A DNA stretch of 64,000 nucleotides from Eutreptiella sp. 'Long Island Sound 2002' (taxonomy: Eukaryota; Euglenozoa; Euglenophyceae; Eutreptiales; Eutreptiaceae), in the NCBI GenBank assembly GCA_964036045.1, contig OZ038392.1:36159330-36223329 (forward strand), given 5' to 3'. The position numbers and the translations under genes are program-made. This document shows, one piece after another, positions 21,758 to 31,540 of this stretch. Position 1 is the stretch's first letter. Every line of letters begins with the position of its first letter. The notes under the pieces are model-generated. The model worked only from the letters and a program-made list of their open reading frames with translations, was not told the origin of the DNA and ran no database searches.

Positions 21758-24167
21758 TCAGTTGCTGTCCAAAACCCACAGTGGAATGCCACGCTGAAGC
21801 CACTCTTCTTGAGTATCCCAAGGTGCAGCTGTTGCTCCCTGCTCCGTCTGATCAGCCTCCAACATGTACCGCATGATGATTGCATGCTGCAGAGCACCTC
21901 CAACGGCATTCCCAAGGTCCTTTTGCTTGATCGTTGACACAGCCAAAAACGCCACTTTAGTACGGAGGTCAGACATCGCAATTTTTGCGGCCATGGCAGG
22001 CGTGTCGTCCACAACAACCACTGCATCAGAATACCCACTGCCCAAAAAATATTTGTCCAGGTACCACAGCACGTGAATCAGAGGCATGAAACCGCCAAGG
22101 TTCTTTTTCTGCATCTCTTCAGAATGTCCAGCGGAATACGACACATAGTTCGGCAACTGTAAATGTGATGTATAAAGACGCATAACGGAGGCAGCAGTGC
22201 GCGAGGCCTCGCGCACACAACGGCATCGTAACAGGCGAAAGAAGCAGATATACCTGCTTATCCCAGCGACTCGTTGTTCCCATCCACATACAGTGCTCGT
22301 CGAACTGATACGTACTGCTGGTCACGGGACCCGATAACCAAGAGTATACCGGCAACCGAACATGGTAGAATGGCACTGTGGTTGGATCCTTGTCCTTCTC
22401 CATACGCCAGAGCCTCTGGATGTCGTGGCCAATACGGTGCACAACATCAGCCTCGCCATAGAAAATGAGGTCTTTCCCCAGCATCATCACATCGAACAGC
22501 CACTTCGGAACAAATCCTGCAGTGTCATATTCAACGAAAAGGTCAGCGTTGATGACCCACAATGGGTACTGCAGATCCCGGAAACGGGCTGGCGGTATCT
22601 CTTCAATATCCTCAATACGGCACGCCGTCAAAGAGAATTTGCTCCCTTGCTCGTCCTGCTTGGAGACATTGATCACATCGCCAGTACTCAGCTGTGTCTG
22701 TGACGCTGCCGATGATGGTGCCTCAGTCTTCCTTTGCAGTTGTTTCCGCACGGCCAGCGTCTGTGGTAATGGAGGTGCGCCCTTGTCCCCAGTCCGCCAC
22801 AGAGGTGCATTGAGCAACGTCTTCCATTTTGGCCACGGCGACCGATACCTCGTACTTGTATCCGGCCAGTAACCCCAATTTCCCAGCCCAATTTTCAGTT
22901 GCGGCGTGCCCAGTGCTGCGACTTCTGCTCGGATCTTCGCATCGGCAGCTGTACGGATGTGAAAACGGTGGTTGAGTGCGCGAGCCCTCGCGCACTGAAG
23001 CTGCGACACTGACGCATACCTGCCGTCTGGTTGACATACTGCTTATTGTCCGGATGGTCAAGATGGAAAGTAACCCATTGATCCGTAATCTGCGCGTCAA
23101 TGTAGTTCTGGGTGGTGTGTAAGGTCGAGTCCTTCAGGTTCATGTGCGCACAGACTTTCCGCAATAAGCTCGGTAGGTGCAGCCCCTCCAGCTTCTTGAA
23201 GGCATTCCTTGTAACCTCATCTTTCCTGCTCTTATTCTCGAGGTTCTTCATGCCAGTAACCGCCTCACGACCGCAGTAATACGCCAGGGAGAAGATGTCC
23301 CTCCAGTTCTTGAATGTCGAGTCCTACGAGGGAAAACAATGCCATGGAGTGCGCGAGGCCTCACGCATCATAACCGTGCGATACACGAATACATACTGTG
23401 TGTCCTGCTTCCTCCAAAGCCTCGGGTGCAAGAAACGCAGAGTTGATGGCGGCCTGGGCAACAGCAGTCTTGAACCGCTCGAACTCTTGTGGTTCTTTTT
23501 CCCGCTTCTGGTCCTCAATGTACAACAACATGTTGTCCAGTGCCTCGGACAGCGGAATCCATGTCACAGACTGGCTGCCAGCTTGTTGCAGTCCTGCAAC
23601 CTTGGCCCGGATCCTCCAAGGTGTTTCGTACTTCAGAATGTCAACATAGCAAAACTCCTGCCAGTCCTCCAATTCTTTGCCTTCTGCGAGACGCAGTTCC
23701 TGAATCTTTCTGCATGTTTCTGTGCCATGCTGACCATTCAGAACGTAAAGTGAGCCATCTGCAAAGCAAACCATGTACGGAAGCAAAGAGAAGAAACGTC
23801 TTCGATGGAACGCGAAGCGAGTCATACCACTATCCTCCCACGCCGTTACGCGCAACGGTCCAGCTGGTGGCAGTGCTTGGTATCCCATCACTTTCCTGGC
23901 AACATCGTCATAGTTGATGGATCGGATCTGTCCGCGCTCCTTGGTCTTGTCAACTCTCAAATCAGCAATCTTTACCTTCACGGCTTTACCATTCTCCTGC
24001 GGCAACCACTGTTGCACGTCGACTGTGAGCTTCATCTCCGGTATTGGCTTCTTCTCACCCTTCTTCTTGCGTCCTTTCTTCGGCGTGTCCCCTTGGTCGG
24101 TCCCTGGTGACGACTCCATGGCCTCTGTGTCTGGTGCTGGACGTTCTGGCGACCCTGGTTCACTCAT
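21758..24167 (-). CDS. Transposon gene 2, four exons, unknown protein
   Basis: Exons are complement(23397-24167, 23020-23323, 22254-22948, 21758-22156). All junctions are GT...AG with matching phases 0, 1 and 0: ACA|gtatgt...cgtag|GAC, GCAG|gtatgc...tacag|CT, CAG|gtatat...tacag|TTG. The start MSEPGSPERPAP is chosen as the first Met of an open frame 67 bp after the stop of gene 1. The ~720-residue product has a Lys-rich N-terminal part (KKGRKKKGEKK), then globular sequence with LYVLNGQHGTETCRKIQEL, FKNWRDIFSLAYYCG and PLWVINADLFVEYDTAGF, ending VLDSN before TGA. I do not recognise the family. A DNA-binding or replication-related role is only a guess from the transposon context. Each intron is 71-97 bp and carries one palindrome at its centre. 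Confidence 0.75.
22157..22253 (-). other. Intron 3 of transposon gene 2, palindrome-centred
   Basis: 97 bp, GTATAT donor and TTTACAG acceptor, phase 0. The palindrome at 22196-22217 is centred within about 2 bp of the intron midpoint. Confidence 0.85.
22949..23019 (-). other. Intron 2 of transposon gene 2, palindrome-centred
   Basis: 71 bp, GTATGC donor and CGTACAG acceptor, phase 1 on both sides. The palindrome at 22975-22996 (one mismatch) is centred within about 2 bp of the midpoint. Confidence 0.88.
23324..23396 (-). other. Intron 1 of transposon gene 2, palindrome-centred
   Basis: 73 bp, GTATGT donor and CCTCGTAG acceptor, phase 0. A slightly decayed palindrome at 23348-23369 is centred within about 2 bp of the midpoint. 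Confidence 0.88.
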
Positions 24168-24233
24168 GATGCCAAACGATACCTAAGAAGGGCAAATGGC
24201 ACGACTTGAAACACAGTCATTGGAACTCTGAAA

Positions 24234-25937
24234 TCAGTCGAAACGGTATTTTGCAGGTCGTTTTCGCACATCTGTTCCACAACTATCTCTGTTGTGACTT
24301 AATCTAAGGCACTTAGCGAACTACTCAGTGCGCGAGGCCTCGCGCACTCACATCGCATTACATACCTGTTTTTCGCAACGTTTAGTGTGCGAGGCCTCGC
24401 GCACTGCGGGCGTCTGTTACCGCAAGCGTTGCCGCACGTTGCGTGTTGCTGCTTCCTGTCTGTCGGCATCCATATCTTTTCTCCGCCCCACAACAGCATT
24501 CAGTTTCCGTTTCAGTTGGTTGGTGGGATTTGTTTTCTGGTCAATGAGGGCATCCAGTACGCTGTGACCAAGTGGCCGGTAGTGGTCGTAACCAAGGAGT
24601 TATGTAGGTGAGGTTGGAAATCTTGGTAACCTCCGCAGCCACGAAGTTGCAACGGTGCTGACTCTGGCCGACTCCCACTCCACATACGCCATGCGAATTC
24701 GGTCTGTAGCCAAAAATCTTGTCAGTCGTTGTCGCATGCTGTGTACCAGGTTCTTGGGAACGTTTTGCAACCCCACGTGTTTGCCACCAGGACCAACCTT
24801 TAGTAACAAGTAATGGTTTTCGACCTCCTCAACAGTAACAGAACCCGTGTTTCTCGCCTTGTCCCGCACCAACTTGCTCAACATCCCTTCTCCAAACTCC
24901 TCTGAGTTTGCCTGACCGGGCAGGTCCTGGTGCCACTTGCTGTTGTACAGCAATGTGCACATGATCGTGCGTTCGTACTTCAGTACGGTGTCACACGGTC
25001 CTCGACGCAGCCTCCTCAACAGACACAAACTCAACTGCAACACCTCCTGAGCTCGTGACCCTGTACCGTTGTTTTCGCCTGACCAGTTGCATTCCCGTAC
25101 CACGTGGCCCAAGTACAACAACAACGGGCACCATTCCGACAACAAATGCAAGACTGCGTTTGCCACTGCTGCCCTGTTGGCATGCGCAGTGTCACGACCA
25201 CTGATCGCGGTTGCAGCTTGTGCCTTGCGCCGATACGGGCGTAGTATTCGGGGGGTGGCAAGCATCAGCGCAGCAATAGTTTTTTCCATAACTATCAGTT
25301 TGGGGTATGATAGTATGGTGGAACCAGGTCGTAGCAGACCTTTCCGTAGGTAGGTTAGAATGGGCCAGAACACCCGAAAAGTATGAGTAACAACGAACTT
25401 GTAGGCATGCCAGACACCGTAAACTACAGGCACGTAACGCAGGTACGCACGCATGTTCCATCGTTGGTTCTTGGCACCGTACAACAACTTTAGTATCCTG
25501 CAGTGTATGTTTTCGTCAACCAACAGCGGTAAAACTCTGTTTGTCTGTTGCGCTACGTCCTTTGCAAAGTGTAACAAGTTTAACAGACCAACACCACCAG
25601 TTACCTTTTCTTTTGACAGGGCAAACGGGCGCCACACCGGTGCCTGCACGGTCGTTGCATCCCTCCTCACATCCAACGGTGCTCTCACGTTTCCGGTGTC
25701 TGGTGTACACCCATCTGCATACCCCATGTCACGCAAAGTCTGGGGGATTCTTCGTTCACGTTGTTGCAGAGCCCTTGCCACTGTCGTTATCCGCACTGCC
25801 AGGTCCTCAACGGCTGGATGTCCTGCCCAATACGTGGGCCTCTGCTTCAGTTGAAGTACTGCCATTGCAGTACATTTTTGTGACCGGTCACTTTCGTCTG
25901 GGTGTGTCGTGTATTGTGCCCGGTACCAGTTGTCTAT
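24234..25937 (-). CDS. Transposon gene 1, main part (candidate transposase), with an in-frame TAA
   Basis: After a TAG at 25938-25940 the same frame is open to a TAA at 24600-24602 and continues as coding-like sequence (LLGYDHYRPLGHSVLDALID ... ATRNVRQRLR). It then meets two adjacent palindrome introns (24304-24420); splicing them out joins it to a short C-terminus ending KYRFD with TGA at 24234-24236. Visible motifs include DNWYRAQYTTHPDESDR, PLLVDENIHCRILKLLYG, RYVPVVYGVWHAYKFV and HLLSEWCPLLLYLGHVV. The DEN...YGVWH...HLL..W spacing of acidic residues could be a DDE/D-type catalytic core, but I could not assign the residues. It is the likeliest transposase because the element has only two genes. 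No frameshifts are present, only stops. Confidence 0.6.
24304..24420 (-). other. Two directly adjacent palindrome-centred introns in transposon gene 1
   Basis: Intron a (24366-24420, 55 bp) runs gtaaca...aaacag with the palindrome at 24384-24405. Intron b (24304-24365, 62 bp) runs gtatgt...ccttag with the palindrome at 24327-24348. The acceptor of a touches the donor of b (cag|gtatgt), leaving no exon between them. Removing both keeps an open frame. They could also be spliced as one 117-bp intron. Confidence 0.6.
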
Positions 25938-26414
25938 CTACAGCACGCAACACGACGAAAGCACCAGTGACCACGTTGCTTTAAGTGCTGCTGCTGCCTG
26001 TTCGTCCACTGTATCTGTGGCATCGTCTGCTTGCCCAAGTCGTACTTTTGTTCGTCTTTCTGTTTGTGTTGGGTACCCTGTTTTGTTTCCTGGTTTTTTC
26101 CTGTTTGCTACTGCCCGTTGACGCATCAACAGGTACAGGTTCCAGCCCTCCTGTCGCAAAATGCGCACCCAGCGCTTGTCCTCCTGCCTTTTAGCTGCTG
26201 GTAAACTGTGGCGCGTTCTTTTGTTGAAGCTGAGTCGCTGTGCAAATTGTAACAACAGTTGCGCCGCCAGGTCGTTTCGTTTGAGTCCTTTCCACAGGTC
26301 GTCTGCTGTTTGGTATGCTGGTTCTGCCGCGCATGCCTCTCGTAGTGCTGCTGCTCCTTTGCTTACTTCTGCTATCATCTGATGCGTTACGGATTTTCTG
26401 CCTCGAAGTGGCAT
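25938..26414 (-). CDS. Transposon gene 1, N-terminal segment ending in an in-frame TAG
   Basis: A 158-residue open frame in the same frame as the downstream part. It starts MPLRGRKSVTHQMIAEV and includes AAQLLLQFAQRLSFNKRTRH and a basic segment. It ends SSCCVL before TAG; the codons after the TAG (IDNWYRAQY...) look like continued coding sequence. It may be the N-terminus of the candidate transposase with a nonsense mutation or a read-through stop. The start is the first Met of the frame. Confidence 0.5.
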   Translation of the reverse strand: MPLRGRKSVTHQMIAEVSKGAAALREACAAEPAYQTADDLWKGLKRNDLAAQLLLQFAQRLSFNKRTRHSLPAAKRQEDKRWVRILRQEGWNLYLLMRQRAVANRKKPGNKTGYPTQTERRTKVRLGQADDATDTVDEQAAAALKATWSLVLSSCCVL

Positions 26415-27489
26415 TTTGCGTCTTTCTCTGTGGAATTAGATTTACGCACATATTTTGGTTATCGTTTCGCACAGCGATCTTTAAAAACAATGTGTTTTAA
26501 AACATCTGGCCTTTTCCTGTCGTCATTTCTGGTGCGCGTGTTGCCGCCGCAGATTGTATTTGGTGTCTGCGTGCGCTCCGTTCCCAGTAACCGAAAACCG
26601 TTTTCGCAACCACAATTTCCTATTCTGTTTCCTTTTGTAAACCCAGTTGGAAAAAAAAACCATATCTATCGGGCAGTGAAGGCTACGGCCGCTATTAGAA
26701 CCGGACACGTCTGCCATTGAGTGGCTGTTGGAAAAAAGCAAATCATTCCCCTGATCCCCTGAAAAATATGACGAAGGTTACCGATGTATAATCGACTGTC
26801 ACAGGTGGTAGCCGCGAAAGGGAATGTAAATACCGGCATGCCTCACCTGACCTGCCTGCTTTTTCATTTACTTCCGTCATTTGAGTGCGCGAGGCCTGGC
26901 GCACTGATTGTTTCCGTCGGACAATGTTCTATGCCTTGTTATATCTGACCAACATGGTGTCTACACACACATACACCCGAAAAATCAAATGTGTTTGTTT
27001 GTCTGGTACCGTACCTACAATTGTACGCGTTATTTCCATTCTGCAATATCAATACATAACGTGACCTGAATGCGCGAGGCCTCGCGCGTTCAGGGTGCCT
27101 AAATTTGTATTTTATTTTCACTTTACAGTATATGTGTTTCCCCTAACATGGGAAGTCGGACAGTCCTACACTTCCAATGCTCCGTGGGCAACACAGTCCT
27201 ACTTTTAATACCGTGTACCGAGCTGCGTATTTCCGCAAACGCCAGTCCTTACGGGTGTTTGGGTTTCGTGATAAACTCTACTTTGAACATCTTGAGTGCG
27301 CGACGCCTCGCGCACTCAGAACGCCAGAGAAATGTAAAAAACGTCGCATTGAGGAGCGCGGAGTTGCACAACACTAAAAAAGCAATTTATTTCCCTACGT
27401 CTAAAATCACGTTCATCAAACATCCAAAAAAATGGTTTTTTTGCCCCGTTGCGAACCGGTCGTTTTCTGCGTGTTCGGCGCGCAAAACA
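26415..27489 (-). other. 5' untranslated region of the TIR transposon
   Basis: No substantial ORF. It carries three palindromes (26884-26905, 27069-27090, 27295-27316), each with one mismatch or G-T wobble. Promoter elements could not be pinned down. Confidence 0.55.
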
Positions 27490-27512
27490 GGGTGCAGTTT
27501 GCGTGGGCTAAG
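27490..27512 (-). repeat. Right terminal inverted repeat of the DNA transposon
   Basis: Ends GCGTGGGCTAAG, followed by TAAAA; exact inverted match of 20652-20674. Confidence 0.9.
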
Positions 27513-27517
27513 TAAAA

Positions 27518-27970
27518 GGAAAATTGATATAACAATAAATTCTCATTAAAAAGGCAATAAAACCTATATTTTAGCAACTTTCTGAGTAGTCTATCTTATC
27601 ACAGGTCTTGTCAATATTACGTGAATTGCTGTCGACGGCAAAAGATGGCGACAGTCGCGACAGGCCATCTGAAGCTTCCAAATAGCTTCAAAATAGCTTC
27701 TAATACATTAGAACCTTCTAAAATGCTATAAAACATGATTGAATCACATTATAAGCATATGGGATGTGATTATTCATGTATGGCTAGTAATGTATCCTAG
27801 ATCTGTGCTCTCTGTAGTGTACCTAAGAGCAGTAGAGTCTAGCAGCAAGCTATAGGCTTGGAATATAAGCCAAATATGAGCAAATATCCTAGTGTTCTAG
27901 GATCTTGAAGCTTGGAGAGGTCTAGTACAGATCCTGCAGAAAGCTTCTGAGAGGCCGAAATGCCCTGACT
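27518..27970. other. AT-rich spacer between two TIR-transposon copies
   Basis: About 450 bp without coding potential, containing diverged AAATAGCTTC repeats near 27670-27710. Confidence 0.5.
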
Positions 27971-29262
27971 TATTACAGTGTCAGCGATCAAGCAAAAGGA
28001 CCTTAGCAATGCCGTTGGAGGTGCTCGGCAGCATGCCATCGTCATGTGGTACATGTTGGAAGACGATCAGATGGATCACAAAGTGACAGGTGCAACTAGG
28101 GATACTCAAGAACACTGGCTTTTGCGTGCCATTCCACTCCGGGTTTCTGATAGCGACTGAGGTCACGAAGGGCACCAGAAAGTGCATGTTGCAGAAGCTG
28201 CCCAAGAACAGATCGTGTCTGAGGCACCCGGTGACAAGAATGAGTCTATTGCGCCTAAGCCTGCACCTACCCTGCCCAAGCTGAAGAAGACTGCCCAAGT
28301 TGTACCAACTCAGGGTACTGCAGCAGGAAAAGGAACCCCCTCAGGTAGCAAGAAGCCGGCAAAAGAAAAAGGAAACGAATTTGACAAGGCGGAAGAAACA
28401 GACGATGAGGATGGCGACGAGGAGGAGGAGGAAGAGGATATGGATCAAATAATGGAGACCAAGCAGAAGCGGAAGCGGGCGCCCGCCTCTCACTTTGATG
28501 CAAGTCCCGATGATGCGGGTAGGGACCAGCCAAAGAAGAAAGCGAAGACTGCTGCAAGTGCAAATGCAGAGTTCAAGCCGCCATCGTGTTCTGGTGATCA
28601 GCCATCCGTGGTACGATTGCCTCCCCGATCGGGGGAGGCACAGTGGCAAGAAACCTGAATTCCAGGTTGGCTAAGGTGGCAGAACCGAAGAAGAAGTAAG
28701 TGACGAGTTACAAAGGTGTTTTTTTCTTTTTTTGCAGTCATGTGTGCGCGAGGTCTCGCGCACTCGCCCTTGACGCGAATGCATTTATATACCCTTAAGG
28801 GCTTGTACATTTTTGCAAGCTGTTGTTTCAGTGGTTTCATGTAATGCATTTCGTGTCCTGTTTTTGTTGCCTTATGTCCACAATGGTTTCCACGACCTCG
28901 AGTGCGCGAGGCCTCGCGCACTGAGGGACAGAAAAAAAGGATTTATTTCGCAACTCACACTTTGTTACCACTGGTGTTCTACATAATTACATTTTCGAAA
29001 TTCGTATTTTCAAATGGTAGGTGCTTGCGGGGTTTTGAAATACAAAAACAACAACATTCGCAATACCGACCCTTCAAATCAATCCAAATAACATTTATTT
29101 CTGACAAACAAAATCTTCAAAAAACCACCGAATCGCGTGAAAAACCGTTTTTTTAGTGGTGTCTGATTCATAGGTTTTGTAAATGTCCGAAAAATAGTTT
29201 TTTCGGTTGCCATTTTTTGTGTCCGCCCCTTCCAAAAGGGGGTGCTGTTTGCGCCTGCTAAG
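27971..29262 (+). mobile_element. 5'-truncated relative of the TIR transposon, opposite orientation
   Basis: From GTGTCAGCGATCAAGC onward the sequence is collinear with the last exon, tail, two 3' palindromes and right end of the first element, but on the plus strand. It ends in GTTTGCGCCTGCTAAG at 29262, four mismatches from the 23-bp TIR. No opposite TIR was found, so the left part is missing. The last ~105 bp of this copy are also present downstream of the large LINE (54197-54301). Confidence 0.85.
27978..28658 (+). pseudogene. Truncated copy of transposon gene 2 last exon and tail
   Basis: 27978-28163 encodes KQKDLSNAVGGARQHAIVMW through RVSDSD and stops at TGA. The frame then continues GHEGHQKVHVAEAAQE through the acidic run to about 28600, where a frameshift relative to the other copy changes the end; the expected ending AEPKKK is found in another frame at 28670-28695. 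The TGA between the two parts is at the same position as in the full element (21758-21760). Identity to the other copy is roughly 70 percent in the tail by eye. Confidence 0.8.
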
Positions 29263-30377
29263 TACATCTCTTTGCCCAAAGGCTTTGGGGGATAGTTTTT
29301 TTAAAAAGAAATTAACACTTTTTGCATAATTTGCTTCGGGGATTGATGATTTGAACTACTTATTTAGTTTATTTGCTTCCTGCTGCCGTGTACATTTTTC
29401 TGAAACTTAATCACACAAATTGGACTAGATTTGCAACCCGGTATAACTAGTCATCAAAACAATGAAGCTTTGATGCCAAAAATGGCCATTGTATGGGACG
29501 TCAATCACCTTGATGTTTTTAACTTGTTGTGAATCGATTATTTTTGATTCATTTTCAAAACCGAGAATGTGTACAATTTCTTCTTGTACACTCTTAAACT
29601 AAGTCTTACCCATTGTTAATAACTTTTTTTTCGAACAATTTCTCAAGCATATTGTTCAAGCTTACAACACAGACTCAGTACTGAGAAGCTAAGAAATTCC
29701 TAGCGTGCTTTACTTGAAACCGTTTGTTGCGTTTCACACCTCAATGTACCTATTGTTCAAAAGATCTGCAATGGGGTAAATTTCTAGTTCTTTACATTTG
29801 CTTTAATAGTATAGGTGTTTCTAACTATCAAGTCTGCACTGTCGTGTCACCTTTGTGGGCCACACCTTGGAGCAGCCTCCAACCACTCTCTGTCTAATTT
29901 TCTTCGGTTATCTGCCGAGGCATGCCATTTATGGAACGAACAAAACTTATCACGAAAGAAGCTTAGTGAAAACACTTTGTGCGAAGCACCTAAGACTAGA
30001 GTTAGACTTTGTTCATCCATTCATTTGCTCGATGGTGGCTTAAGCCCATTCCAGCATAATTGATTGCATAATGTACAAAATTGCAATGCGCAGAAATCAT
30101 ACTTTGGTAGGGGGAGCACATATACAAAAGAAACATCAAAAAGAAACGTAAACACATGGCAGTAGCTTATGTTATTGCAAACTAATCAATCATTGCACAT
30201 CCTCTCACTCAAATCACGTTTCGGCGGCGGGTCCATCTATGGGATCCAGTAGGTAGTATGACGGGCTCACCTCCCCTTGGACTTTGGCTCGCCATGACAG
30301 CTTTTTCGTAAATGATACGGGATGGTCCACTAGCATCATAAACACCGTACAAACTTCCACAATCTGCAAAACCTACA
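29158..30377. repeat. Left copy of the 1220-bp direct repeat flanking the large LINE
   Basis: Matches 54197-55416 over exactly 1220 bp with about a dozen substitutions (about 1 percent). It starts inside the 3' end of the truncated TIR element and ends AACCTACA, directly before the LINE. The right copy lacks the rest of the TIR element and continues into host DNA. This is a target-duplication layout of unusual length. The non-TIR part (29263-30377) has no recognisable gene. Confidence 0.92.
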
Positions 30378-31540
30378 CCCTGGACATGCCCCCCCAACAA
30401 CCCGCCATCCACATCCTCAAAGCGGACGCCCAATGGTGGGTCCTCCACATGGCACACGGAGTCCTCATGGCGGCCCAGGCCTATACCCCGGAAATAGACC
30501 CGGAAGACCCCCCACGGGGCCAGCAGCGACTCCTCCAAGCCACCACCCTCACAGGCCGCGAAGGCGCCCCCTGAGAAACCCTGCACACAGCACTATACTG
30601 GGCTCAAGGCTCCCCCAACGGCCCGGACACACCGGAACCCACAGACCCCTGCGTCATGCAGGCCAAGGCCATGAGGAACTACCACCTACACCACCCCTTC
30701 GACGACAGCCCGGCCGCACTGCCATGGCCAACAGATCCCCCGGAGACCGTGCGCAGGCTCGCCGACATCATACGCAGCCACGCGAAAGCGAAAATGCAAA
30801 CACCGGCAGAACCCCCTCTGAGGGATCCGGACCAGCAAGCAACGCACCCCTTCTTCAAACCCCATGCCCCCCCAGCCCCGCTACCTCCAGTCCCACCCAA
30901 GCGAACGAGACGACAAAGGGGCGCACCCGCCCCCAGCCAAGCCGGAAAAGCAGCGACCTCCCGACCCCCCGCATCCCACCCAACCCACCCGGCGAACCCA
31001 GACCAAGCATCCTCGTCATCCTCCCTCCCACCATTACCACCGCCCCACCCGGACCAAGCATCCTCGTCATCCTCCCTCCCATCACTACCACCGCCCCACC
31101 CGGACCAGGCATCCTCATCATCCTCCCTCCCGCCACCAGCACAGCCCCCGCCCAAAGCGTACCCAGGATTCGAAAAAGGCGCGAAGGTCCAACAGCCCTT
31201 CCGCAACGACCACACAGGCGACTGGATCTGGTGTGAGGGCACGATCCAGTACCGCCTCAAGGAACCGGGGGACAACGGGGGGCCACAGATCCGGGTGATC
31301 TGGCACCGCCAAAAGGAGCTAGACCAAGGCAGCAGCGCCCCGGACAAACCAGTCAGCTACACCCTGGAGCTCACCAGCGCCCACCCCATCCGGCTCCGCA
31401 CCGAAGAGAACAAGGCCCACACAGGCACCAAATACACTGGGGAGCTCCCCCCGGAGTGGAGCCAAGGCCTCCCCCCGCCGCGCCTACCCAAACGCCCACA
31501 AACCGGCAAAAAGTCCCCGAGCCCCAGTCCCCCTCCCTGA
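30378..31540 (+). pseudogene. LINE 5' ORF with an in-frame stop, Pro/Ser-rich
   Basis: The frame is open from the 5' junction (LDMPPQQPAIHILKADAQWW), meets TGA at 30572-30574, and continues to a second TGA at 31538-31540. Both stops could be CGA to TGA changes. The middle holds a 17-residue repeat (DQASSSSSLPPLPPPHP) in nearly three copies, encoded by a 51-bp minisatellite at about 31000-31135. Downstream a compact region (YPGFEKGAKVQQPFRND, DWIWCEGTIQYRLKE, IRVIWHR) looks folded and may be a small beta-barrel-like domain. I do not recognise it. The frame continues directly into the endonuclease. Confidence 0.6.

Larger units (their letters stand above)
20995..27316. repeat. Interspersed palindrome family (core TGCGCGAGGCCTCGCGCA), ten copies
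   Basis: Copies at 20995-21016, 21153-21174, 22196-22217, 22975-22996, 23348-23369, 24327-24348, 24384-24405, 26884-26905, 27069-27090 and 27295-27316. The perfect form is a 22-bp palindrome that adds A/T at the ends of GTGCGCGAGGCCTCGCGCAC. Five lie in introns, two in the 3' untranslated part and three in the 5' part. Two more are in the truncated relative (28743-28764 and 28901-28922). None was noticed elsewhere in the window. Confidence 0.93.
20652..27512 (-). mobile_element. TIR DNA transposon with two genes and palindrome-bearing introns
   Basis: The ends are perfect 23-bp inverted repeats: CTTAGCCCACGC... at the left and its complement ...GCGTGGGCTAAG at the right. Looser similarity extends about 90 bp inward. 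TAAAA is present on both sides (20647-20651 and 27513-27517), a 5-bp target duplication. Inside, two minus-strand genes are arranged head to tail about 70 bp apart. Ten copies of a GC-rich palindrome are scattered in introns and untranslated parts. I cannot assign a superfamily from sequence alone; the 5-bp duplication excludes the common hAT (8 bp) and Mutator (9-11 bp) signatures. In-frame stops suggest this copy may be inactive. Confidence 0.85.

Noticed and set aside
21758-21760. TGA as a selenocysteine codon
   Set aside because: No SECIS-like structure was recognised and the context does not resemble a known selenoprotein; read-through or a lesion is simpler.
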